A DNA stretch of 64,000 bases from Adiantum capillus-veneris. Its lineage: Eukaryota; Streptophyta; Polypodiopsida; Polypodiales; Pteridaceae. The translations under genes were made by a program, and so were the position numbers. Of this stretch, positions 54,178 through 62,751 are shown in pieces (positions within the stretch are counted from its first letter, which is position 1; every line of letters starts with the position of its first letter). Under the pieces are notes generated by a model. The model saw nothing but the letters and a program-made list of their open reading frames with translations. It did no database searches and was not told where the DNA came from. The stretch spans positions 74,369,412 through 74,433,411 of the forward strand of contig CM043963.1 of NCBI GenBank assembly GCA_014529385.2, written 5' to 3'.

Positions 54178-54179
<2 letters not shown>
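52912..54179. mobile_element. Head-to-head pair of E2-like LTRs (palindromic element)
   Basis: The left arm (52912-53584, + orientation) ends GTCCCCGTGACA and is followed by TTGGTATCAGAGGT, the primer-binding site at 53586-53597. Two bases after the site a second LTR starts in reverse (53599-54179, TGTCACGGGGACG... to ...TTTGTGACA). The arms are clearly homologous but diverged and differ in length (673 and 581 bp), so they are not a recent exact palindrome. Both outer edges lie in CT tracts (52875-52912 and 54180-54240). No internal coding region is present. It could be one element inserted backwards next to another, or a rearranged reverse transcript. Confidence 0.8.

Positions 54180-54240
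<61 letters not shown>
54180..54240. repeat. (CT)n tract right of the inverted LTR pair
   Basis: 61 bp of pure CT; LINE B-like sequence begins immediately after it. Confidence 0.95.
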
Positions 54241-54243
<3 letters not shown>

Positions 54244-54472
54244 TGTTGGATTCTCAAGTACCTTTTCGACACATTGATGACATTGGTTCTTCTTTAAGCA
54301 GTAAAAGTGTGGGACGGAAGCATCTCAAAGTCTACTTGGAAAGAGTTTGAGAATGTCCAAAAGCGTTTTCTTACAAACTTTCTCGAAGTTAAGGCACAAA
54401 CGCCATATATGCTCCTACTTCTTGAGTCGGGATCTCTTTCAATTGAGGTTATGGGCATGGAAGGGGTTGTGG
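54241..54472 (+). mobile_element. LINE B-like copy, first part
   Basis: Starts directly after CT repeats. The frame gives VWDGSISKSTWKEFENVQKR, then TPYMLLLLESGSLSIEV and MGMEGVV, aligning with VWGSSIPASTWNDIEKIQKK of LINE B. It is interrupted at VV by element E2; the next codons are found at 58310-58329 and 61108 onward. Confidence 0.8.
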
Positions 54473-55092
54473 TGTCACAAGACGGGCACCACGTGCCACA
54501 AAAAAAGAACAGACTGAACAGACTTTTAGCACTTCAATAAGAACCGAACTGAAAGAGAGAGAGGACACGCAACATGGAGTAGCGGAATTCCACCCCACAG
54601 AGTATTGGCCCCAAACCTTGGCTCCCCTTTTGGTATTTCTTTATATTGCATCAATAGAGTAAAGTCGGTACTCCACGCTCTACACCTTCTCCCAGAAGAG
54701 TGTGTCAAAGAATGAGCCCTAGCTCATATTTAAAGGCCCTTGGCAATTAAAAGCAGTTTACATGAAAAGCTTTAAACTCAAAAGCAACTGGTCAAAAAGT
54801 ACTAAAAGCTGCCATCGCATTTTGCGGAAATCCGTAAAGTTGCCACGTCATTAACGTAAAACGCGGACATCTGGACAACTGTCACGTCAAAACTGTCAAC
54901 GGAAATTGCGAAAATCCATACAGCTACCATGTCAGCATGCCAACGTGAAATCCGAGACTCCGTACAACTTTGCCATGTCATCAGTTCCCCACGCAATTCT
55001 TCTTCTGCTTCTTCTAGGGTTTAGGCCCCTAGGTCGGGATCTGCAAGTCGGCTCCGTTCTTCAATGGCTTAACACGTCAGCAATTTGTGACA
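54473..55092 (-). repeat. E2 copy 2, 3' LTR
   Basis: On the plus strand it starts TGTCACAAGACGGGCACC and ends CAATTTGTGACA. Contains the core motif in reverse (CCCCTTTTGGTATTTCTTTA near 54627). Confidence 0.88.
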
Positions 55093-55104
55093 TCTCCCCT
55101 TCTT

Positions 55105-56209
55105 AAAAGAGAGTAATCGTTCGCGATTACAGCATATCTGCAAAACAACTCAAGTTAGCTCAAAAATTTTCGAGGGACATTCCGAGGGACAGTCTGTTTG
55201 CTTTTTTGTTAAGGAGTTGGCTTCTTCTTTCAGCTCTTTTGTTAAGGAGTTGGCTTCTCCTTTCGTCCAGATCGGAACTCTTGATATTCCGACGTAGTAA
55301 AATTAGCCATCACACCCAGATTACATACCCTAAATTAGTCTTGATGCACTAAAACTACATATCGAGGTAATCTCGTCCAATTAAGAATATTCAGTGGTTG
55401 GCACATCACAATGCAACACAAATGCTCACATATGCATGTTACAGACACAACAAACAGCGCCGCTGAGTACTCCCCCGAGACAAACGGTCTACAGTATGAA
55501 GCTACTCAATGACTACCTCGTCACTCCCCCTGCAAATAACCTAAAAAAGGTTTGGGCCATGAGTTTAGAGGACTGGTACAACCAAACGCTCCCCATACCG
55601 CAGCCTGCGTTGCTTGGACGTTCAATCATACAACCAAACGCTCCCCGGACATCCCGTCTGCGTCGTCGTGAGATTCAAACAATACCAAAACAGCATGTCT
55701 CACTACTCCACCCGAGAGTAAAATCACCAATCATTGAAACCAGTATTAAAACCAGAGTCAAACAATTCAAATCTACACCAAGACACGTTTAAAAGAGATA
55801 GCATCCATTTCAAACAATACTTTCTCAAACAATGTTCAAAGTATCTAACTATAAAACAACTAGAGAGTTCATTCAGGGCTTTGTTCGAACAACCGAACTT
55901 TGAGGATGATTGGCTTGCCCTTCTGTGACACAGCGATGGTTCGGTTCCGAACCTAGAGTGTCGCATCATTCTTGTCATGCCAGAGCATGCCCACGCAATT
56001 GCCCAACTTTATAATGTGAAAATCGGCTTTTCCATGATAATCTTGGATAGTCACTCAAAGAGCACCAATGAGTAGTACCACTTTTTGAGTTTGCCCCATG
56101 GCTAGCCAACTTCAATTTCTCCACCCTCTGCATCATAATCAAAGTGCGTCTGCTTCAAGAATTCTGGATAGATGAAGTTCTTTGTAGCTTCGGGGACTTT
56201 GCCATATGC
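55105..56209 (-). other. Non-coding 3' internal region of E2 copy 2
   Basis: Minus-strand counterpart of 27340-28215, with the CTCCCC-type purine modules near 55470-55645 and the CGCGATTACAG block near 55125. An 84-residue open frame at 55724-55978 has no known domain. Confidence 0.6.
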
Positions 56210-57469
56210 TCAACACAATTCATTTGTACTTTCAAGGCGTATGTCATAGATATTAGGGACTGGTCCAATAGCTAGTCTAGCTCTTTTGGCTGGCGGTGGC
56301 CTTGAGGATCGTTCAATCATGGGAGCAGAAGGTTGCTCTGAAGACGTCGAGGCTCGCTTAGGACATGTAGTAAATGTATGTCCTGTTTGAAAACATCCAA
56401 AGCATTGGTCTTCTTGTAAAAGGGTTTCTCGTTGACGTTGTGTCAGACGAGGCCTTTGAGGTTCGGTGTCACAAGACTCACGAGACTTTGTTCGTTGTTG
56501 TCGAGAGTTGTGGTTAGTGGCCGCACGTTCTTCTGTGGTGAACTCCAACTTTCCCTTCATGAGTTTGTGGCCGACCGCGGCATGGTCCATAAGCTCTTGC
56601 ATGGTGGAGACTTGCTTGGAAAGAGAATATTCTTGCAATGGTGATGGTAGTCAAATGGTGTATCGCTCGCATTGGGCCTCCAAGGAAACAGATCTAAAGA
56701 AGGACATCGGAAGGTACACGTCGAGAAACCTTTGGTTATAGTCGTCCATAGTTTCGGTGGCAAGCATTTTTAAGTTGCCCCACTCTGCCAAAATCCGGAC
56801 TTCAAACATAGAAATCATGTAACTACGTGCAAAAACTATCTTGAAAGCTTGCCAAGTCCTTGGAGCATGCGGCTGTGTCGCGATTGAACTCCACCATTGC
56901 ATACCATTATCTTTAAGAAATCCCGCTGCTCGGGAAATCTTCGATTCTTCTGTATAGTTCCCCAAAGCATAGATGTTGTCGAATTGTTCTAGGAGCTGCA
57001 ATGCTTTCTTGCAATCTTTTACCCCGGAAAAAGTGAAAAATTTGATTGTCATGCCGCCATCCTTGAAATCTTTGGGTTGGTTAAGCGCGTATTCCGGGTA
57101 CGGATAATAAGGATATCCATATGGGCTCCAACCATTGTAGCCTGGTGGCGGTGGCGATGGCGGTGGTGAAGGTGGGGGCAATGGCGGTGGCAAAGGCGGT
57201 TTCATTGGATCAGGGTCAGATGCCTGCACCATACTCCTGAAGACTCCCCCGATCGGAACAGATGGCTGAGAAGGTTGCCGATTGGAAGCTCTCGTACTTT
57301 CTGGTGCCGGAGGAGGTACCACCTGGGGCATCAGAGGGGGTAACATGTAGTTCAAAAATTGTTCAAAACTTTGCAGCATCGGAAGATTGTGCTGAGGATG
57401 TTGCGAAAGAATGTTGTGAAGCTCGTCGAGAAGAAACTGCAAATATTCTGTTGAATCCATGAACACCAT
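56210..57469 (-). pseudogene. E2 Gag with zinc knuckle, one in-frame stop
   Basis: About 420 codons, starting at MVFMDSTEYLQFL (MDSTEY may be the true start, 57460). After a Pro-rich stretch (residues about 90-115) comes the Gag domain: FKDGGMTIKFFTFSGVKDC, FLKDNGMQWWSSIATQPHAP, TWQAFKIVFARSYM. After CERYTI a TGA stop at 56651-56653 interrupts the frame, which continues through STMQELMDHAAVGHKL, a basic linker and the knuckle CFGCFQTGHTFTTC. The order and several blocks match the chromovirus Gag (FLKDNALTWWTTLLMQG). The stop may be a single C-to-T change. Confidence 0.85.
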
Positions 57470-57675
57470 GTCTTGGGTTCTTTATGGCTTATGCCCTGTA
57501 AGACAGAGCGGTGAGACGGGAGCGCGCCCGATGCGCGATGAAATAAGGGTGGGAGTGGCTAATAAGTCCGGGGTCGGGACCTGAAGATACTTCAAATAAA
57601 ATTCCAGTAGTCTCTGGTTTGCTCTGTCTGCTCTTTTGTAGGACCGGTATGCTTTCAGAAAAGCACACGCCTGAT

Positions 57676-57687
57676 GCTCTGATACCA
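57676..57687 (-). other. E2 copy 2 primer-binding site
   Basis: GCTCTGATACCA on the plus strand, the exact complement of the initiator-Met site TGGTATCAGAGC, next to the LTR. Confidence 0.9.
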
Positions 57688-57688
57688 T

Positions 57689-58309
57689 TGTCACATGACG
57701 GGCACCACGTACCAAAAGAAAAAAGCAGACTGATTAGACTTTTAGCACTTCAATAAGAACTGAACTGAAAGAGAGAGACGACACGCGACACGGAGTGGAG
57801 GAACTCCACCCAGAGAGTATTGGCCCCAAACCTTGGCGCCCCTTTTGGTATTTCTTTATATTGCATCAACACAGTATAAGCCGATACTCCACGCTCGGCA
57901 CCTTCTCCCAGAAGAGTGTCTCAGAGAATGAGCCCTAGTCTCATATTTATAGGCCCTTGACCATTCAAAGCAGTTTACATGAAAAGCCTTAAACTCAAAA
58001 GCAACTGGTCAAAAAGTGCCAAAAGCTGCGAGCGCGTTTTGCGGAAATCCGTACAATTGTCACATCATCAACGTAAAACACGAAAATCCGTACAACTGTC
58101 ACGTCAACACTGTCAGCAAAAATTGCGGAAATTCGTACAGCTGCCACGTCAGCATGTCAACTTGAAATCCCGGATTCCGTACAACTTTGCCACATCATCA
58201 GTTCCCCACGTAATTCTTCTTCTGCTTCTTCTAGGATTTAGGTCCCTCGGCCTGGATTTGCAAGTCGGCTCCGTTCTTCAGTGGTTTGACACGTCAGCAA
58301 TTTGTGATA
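57689..58309 (-). repeat. E2 copy 2, 5' LTR
   Basis: On the plus strand starts TGTCACATGACGGGCACC; its other end reads TTTGTGATA instead of GTGACA, a single C-to-T change in the terminal CA. Confidence 0.85.
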
Positions 58310-58329
58310 CGTGGAGTACATGATATAGA
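58310..58329 (+). mobile_element. LINE B-like copy, second part (20 bp)
   Basis: GTGGAGTACATGATA encodes VEYMI, which fits between the flanking parts of the split LINE frame (HRYLL in LINE B). Confidence 0.6.
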
Positions 58330-58376
58330 TGTCAAAGTCGACGATGTAGAAGCGTACACATGAGGGGAGAATATAC

Positions 58377-58446
<70 letters not shown>

Positions 58447-58448
<2 letters not shown>

Positions 58449-59464
58449 TGATGATGATGATGATGATGATGTTGTATTTACGTCCTCGGGGGGCCAAAAT
58501 GACCCATGGGACCACAAAAAAATCTACAAGATGCTCCCCTCATGTGTGTAGAGGGGGTAGTGGGCTAGTAGCTTTCTTGTGTGTTAGTGTTGTGTGATGA
58601 TCCAATACTTTGGCAAAGTAGATGCCTAAAGCTACTGGGGAGGGGTGTGTCCGAGAGAGAAGCTCCTCAAAGGTGACATCCCCTTGCAATAGCAATGGGA
58701 AATCAACAGGGATGTGTGCATATGCTGGGCACTCGATGGTGACATGGGCCTCGCTTTCCACTTTGTTTAAATTGCATTGTGTGCATGTCCTTCTATTTTC
58801 CTTAATATTCAGCCACCCTCCCATTTCAATCTTGAGCATGTGTGATCGCGTCCACATCAAAGTAATGGCCCGTCTTGCCCGGTGGGACATAGGTGTCCTG
58901 ATATGCATCTGGGTGTCCCCAGTCTTGTAGGTCTCCCAATATCGTATATTGATGTGTTTGCCGTAGTATTCAAATTTGGACCTGTGCGCTGTTGTACTCC
59001 ATCTAGTGTGTAGGGCCTTCCTCTATATACATGTCCACACGGTCTCCCACATTCCATCTAGAGAACCATTTCCGTATGTCTTCTACGCGACTGGATGTGA
59101 GAAATTTACTCTTGTAATTCTTTTGCGGTTTACATCCGGCTTGCCATGCCATGTGGGGTAGACGGCTCTCCGGCATCATCTTAACTTTCATGAGGTATCT
59201 GTGTACCCTCTGTAAGGCTTACATTTCCAAGGGTCTCTTGCTTGTCTCCAAAAGCATCACTGAGTATGGGGTGGTAGTTTTGATCCCCATGTGTCTACAT
59301 AGGAATTTTTTCTCTATCTTTTCAATGTCATTCCAACTTCCAAGTGCTAGCGGGGATACTCCCCCCCCATACCTCTACACCGTAAAGTATTGTTTGGACC
59401 ACGCATACATCAAATGCCATAGACTTGATTTCCCATCGCTTTGTGACACTTTGCTTGCATAGAT
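58447..59464 (-). mobile_element. 5'-truncated LINE B inserted in the (GA)n tract of a G LTR
   Basis: On the minus strand it reads from the RT C-terminal region (RWEIKSMAF equivalent near 59440) through HIRTPMSHRARRAITL near 58900 and the knuckle CTQCNLNKVESEAHVTIEC near 58780. The 3' end has the hairpin at 58492-58504 and a run of CAT units, then (TC)n. The 5' junction keeps only the first TC unit of the target. The matching unoccupied site is in the other LTR at 60869-60930. Confidence 0.9.
58492..58504 (-). promoter_or_regulatory. LINE B 3'-terminal hairpin
   Basis: Minus-strand GGTCA-TTT-TGGCC, identical to the + strand LINE B copy. Confidence 0.6.
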
Positions 59465-59648
59465 TGTGAACCAACCAACCTTGGCAATGAATTGATGTAA
59501 TACAATGGGGGTTGAGGGTTGCTTATATAGCAACCTCAATAAATTGCCCTACCCAGACTTTAATAAATAAGTAAAATAAATACCTAAAACCCAAACTAAA
59601 TAATGGGATCACATTGGGCAGTTCACTTGAGATGCCAAAACTCTAACA

Positions 59649-60821
59649 CCCTCTCTGTAGCTCATAGTATGATAGTGGACATAAATAGTGAGACCAAGTC
59701 GATAAAGAAGCTACCATGGACAACCCAGTAGTTGATCAGTCTACCGGATACACCTCGGTTATGCTACCCTCAACTTTGTACCTTAGAAGAATGCCACCTT
59801 GAGCATTGGTTGCCTTTTAGAAAATTGAATTGTAGACCACACTACGTCCAAGAATCCCCATTCATGAAAAGTGAACACATCACATCCGAAAATACTTTCC
59901 AGATAATGAGCTTTGAAACACATGTCCATAATCCGACCAACAACAATGGATTGGTGCACTCATCCATAGTGTTTTAGATATGTGTGATTGGTTTCTTGCC
60001 AGATGCATGTGCATTGAACTCTGACCTACGGGTGGGTTCAAACACCGATAACTTGAACTCCAACACAAGGGTCCAAATAAATTATACAAAGCATTGTTTG
60101 CCCCTCTCTGCCACTCACAAGCCTCTCTCTGGAAGCTAGTGGCGGCAACTGCCTCTTGACTAGAAATATGGTGTTGTGGCCATTGTGGTCTCCACCACGT
60201 GTGCCAAGTCGATCTCCTCTGTCAAATCTTTATTACCGTAATCTCTCTCCAACTTGCCTTTTACTATGTCTTCTTGTGAGTTCCTGCTTTTGTCTTTGGC
60301 TTCAAACTCCAACAAAGCCAAACAAAGCGTCCAATCACATTTATAACAACTGTTGTCGTACCTCATGAGGGTACCGAGGCAGCTAACTAAGTACTGGTAC
60401 TGCCATCCTTGTCAAGCTTGCCTTTGCCTTTGTCTTCTAGTGAACTCGACCATTTGCTTTTGGCTTCACAATCTCGAGCCAAACAATTTGCCAGTTTCCT
60501 TGAGAACTATGTCAAAGCATAGGCCACTAATAACTGGATGGTAGTCGATCTTTCCATAGCCGTGTGTTGGTCTTGGTTCTTTGAGTCATCCGTTGTTGAG
60601 CAAGGGGGGGACCATCTTGAGGTACAAGTTCTAAAAATGAATAGGTCTTTCCTTCTTGCACGCCAAACGGCTCCAAAGTTTCCCCAGGACACTGCTCCTC
60701 TAGGCATCGTGGTCAAAACGCTGCAAGGGAGCAAAAAATAACACCAATCCTCTTCTTTGTGACGCACTCTGCTTCGTGCCGATTCTCTTCCGTGATCAAG
60801 GAGAACGAGGCTCTGATATCA
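59649..60821 (-). other. Internal region of element G
   Basis: Starts (minus strand) with the primer-binding site. Several frames of 60-86 codons exist on both strands but none carries Gag or Pol motifs. Phrases such as TTGCCTTTG with TCTTCTTGTGAGTTC recur near 60250 and 60420, hinting at a diverged internal duplication. Confidence 0.5.
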
Positions 60822-60865
60822 TGTCAAAGTCGACGATGCGGAAGCCTACACATGCGGGGAGAATA

Positions 60866-60923
<58 letters not shown>

Positions 60924-61107
60924 TGTGAACCAACCAACCTTGGCAATGAATTGATGTAATACAATGGGGGCTGAGGGTTGCTTATATAGCGACCTCAATA
61001 AATTGCCCTACCCAGAATTTGACAAATAAGTAAAATAAATACCTAAAAGCCAAACTAAATAATGGAATCACATTGGGCAGTTCACTTGAGATGCCAAAAC
61101 TCTAACA
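60822..61107 (-). repeat. Element G 5' LTR, unoccupied (286 bp)
   Basis: Contains an uninterrupted (GA)n tract at 60869-60920 followed by TAATGTGAACCAACCAACC. It is the empty-site counterpart of the left LTR. Confidence 0.88.
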
Positions 61108-61822
61108 AAGATGCGTCAAAACCCCTCACATCAACTTCCTACAATTGCATGGGAAGCAAGCAAAAAAGTTCAAAAGACGCATAAAAGCAAGATCTGGAGC
61201 ACGGGATGGATGCAAGACATAAAGAAGTGGTTTGGGAGATGGGATGCATTACCTTGTTACATGATGACTCAATTGACTCCCAAGTGAATGAAGCTTTTCT
61301 ACAACGCCAATATATTACGGCTTGGGAGGAATCCGGTGGGTCACGCTTCATACATTACACCACCCATATTGTCCCCAACTACAAAACCATGTTCTTTGGT
61401 GAAAGAGGAAACCGTACTCACCCTTGCATGCTTGAGCCTATCCCCTTGTCAACGATACGCACTATCGCAACCATTCGGCTTAGCTCCCACTCCCTTCGAT
61501 GCGAGACAGGGCGTTGGGACAATGGAGAAGAGTCAAATCGATTGTGCACATTATGCTCACTGCAAGTTCAAGAGTCTAAGTACCACACTATACTAGAGTG
61601 CTGAGCTTTTGGTCACATCCGAACTTGCTTTCCTCACATTTTTAGCTATGACTTAGACCTACACACTTTCCTCTCCCAGCAACAGTGTGGGCTCTCCATT
61701 GCGACTCTCATCACCACAAATTTGAAGCATCGAGAGTCAATTGTCACTCATCAACCACACACATACTACATTACATGTAACTTTGGTCCCATAGGTCATA
61801 TTTGACCTTCGAGGACGATAAT

Positions 61823-61826
<4 letters not shown>
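61108..61826 (+). mobile_element. LINE B-like copy, third part and 3' end
   Basis: Codons KMRQNPSHQLPTIAWE continue the frame left at 58329 (LINE B: LPHIAWE). Later pieces in shifted frames are TIATIRLSSHSLRCETGRW near 61470 and the knuckle CTLCSLQVQESKYHTILEC near 61550. The 3' UTR carries the hairpin variant at 61794-61807 and then (TC)n. It is more diverged than the other LINE B copies, so the oldest of them. Confidence 0.8.
61794..61807 (+). promoter_or_regulatory. LINE 3'-terminal hairpin, covarying form
   Basis: GGTCA-TATT-TGACC: compared with the other copies the U-G pair has become U-A, so the stem is kept although sequence changed. Confidence 0.6.

Positions 61827-61894
<68 letters not shown>
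61827..61894. repeat. (TC)n tract at the LINE B-like 3' end
   Basis: 68 bp of pure TC. To the right lies GCGTCAGTTCAGTTATTTTG, similar to the part of E2-type LTRs that follows their CT-rich stretch. Confidence 0.95.
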
Positions 61895-61896
<2 letters not shown>

Positions 61897-62349
61897 GTCA
61901 GTTCAGTTATTTTGCAGTTTCTCTTTGTGTGTTGCTATTGATTTCTCCCTTGGAGTGTCCAAGCCTGTAACAATCGTATCAAAGCTCCAAAAAATTCTTC
62001 TTCTACAAAGGATCCAATCCCTTCTGCAGCACACATGGGTTCCCAGGGAGAATGTGAAAGAGAGCACCTCTCTGCGAGGAGGTGTAGAAAAGTTAAGGCC
62101 CCGCGCAGGAATTGAAGAAAGCAATGAAGATTTAGGCAAATTTCCGATGGGGAACTTTGCCAAAGCGGAGTACAAATGTCAACTGCAGGTTGACAAGTGT
62201 GTAAAAAGATTGATGAAATATTCCCAGAACCCGATATATATGAAGTCTCTGAAGACTTACCATCTTGAAATTTGAGCTTACTTGGTCATGGGTGGTACGT
62301 CACAGGTTGTGAAATTATGCTCGTTTGCAGAGGCAAGAGCCTCTTGCAC
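61895..62349 (+). mobile_element. LTR end and leader remnant of an E2-like element
   Basis: The LTR tail ends GCCTGTAACA at 61972 and is followed by ATCGTATCAAAGCTCC, a degraded initiator-Met site. Further right are leader-like sequence and an open frame without known domains. The element is cut off where chromovirus sequence begins. Confidence 0.5.
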
Positions 62350-62751
62350 AGGTAAAAAGTTAAGGGACAGGTTGCAAGATGCTATGTGGTGAAGTTCAAG
62401 AACTATCCACCTATGGATGCAAAGTGGATGGAAGAGTATGAACTGTCAGAGTCACCAAATGTATTACAGATTTACCTTGAGGCCTTTGGGTTACAGCCTA
62501 CGTATGCCTCAACCCAATGTCTGCAAAGGAGGGGTAATGATAGAGCTAGTACATCAAATGTACATATGAATTCAGTATAATAGATGCAAATGAAAAAAGT
62601 ATGAAGGTCTCATTAAGTCATTTGTATCTATGTGTTACGACCTTTCTTGCAGATACATGCGATGATAAAAGGGTGCTTACCACACAAGATCATCTATGGC
62701 ATGTATTTATGGTATGCAATCGAGGACGTTTGCGATTTCAAAAGGGGGGTA
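62350..62751 (+). pseudogene. Second chromovirus copy: chromodomain end and 3' non-coding part
   Basis: From AAAGTTAAGGGACAGGTTGC the sequence matches the chromovirus frame end: VKFKNYPPMDAKWMEEYELS, then SPNVLQIYLEAFGLQPTY, to a TAA near 62580. The untranslated part and polypurine tract (AAAAGGGGGGTA) follow. Everything upstream of the chromodomain is missing. Confidence 0.88.

Larger units (their letters stand above)
54473..58309 (-). mobile_element. Element E2 copy 2 (-): gag-bearing LTR retrotransposon lacking pol
   Basis: LTRs of 620-621 bp enclose, on the minus strand, a primer-binding site, gag, a non-coding region and a polypurine tract (plus-strand TCTCCCCTTCTT at 55093-55104). Flanks TGTGG (54468-54472) and CGTGG (58310-58314) differ by one T/C change, consistent with a target duplication and a CpG transition. 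The host LINE frame continues across it (MEGVV then EYMI), which supports these limits. There is no protease, RT or integrase, so it depends on another element. Confidence 0.88.
58330..59648 (-). repeat. Element G 3' LTR, occupied by LINE B
   Basis: LTR sequence occurs at 58330-58446 (including (GA)n at 58381-58446) and resumes at TGTGAACCAACC (59465). The intervening part is LINE B on the minus strand. Confidence 0.85.
58330..61107 (-). mobile_element. Element G (-): short non-autonomous LTR retrotransposon
   Basis: Two LTRs start TGTCAAAGTCGACGATG and end CTCTAACA. The right one (60822-61107, 286 bp) is complete; the left one (58330-59648) is enlarged by a LINE B insertion in its (GA)n tract. 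On the minus strand the internal part begins with TGATATCAGAGCC at 60809-60821, an initiator-Met primer-binding site with one change, and ends with ACAGAGAGGG next to the left LTR. The 1173-bp internal region codes for nothing recognisable. Target duplication is not clear (ATAGA against AAGAT). It is similar in build to TRIM/LARD elements. Confidence 0.8.

Noticed and set aside
58330-61107. A clear target-site duplication for element G
   Set aside because: Flanking bases ATAGA and AAGAT do not match; no duplication is claimed although LTRs, primer site and purine tract are present.
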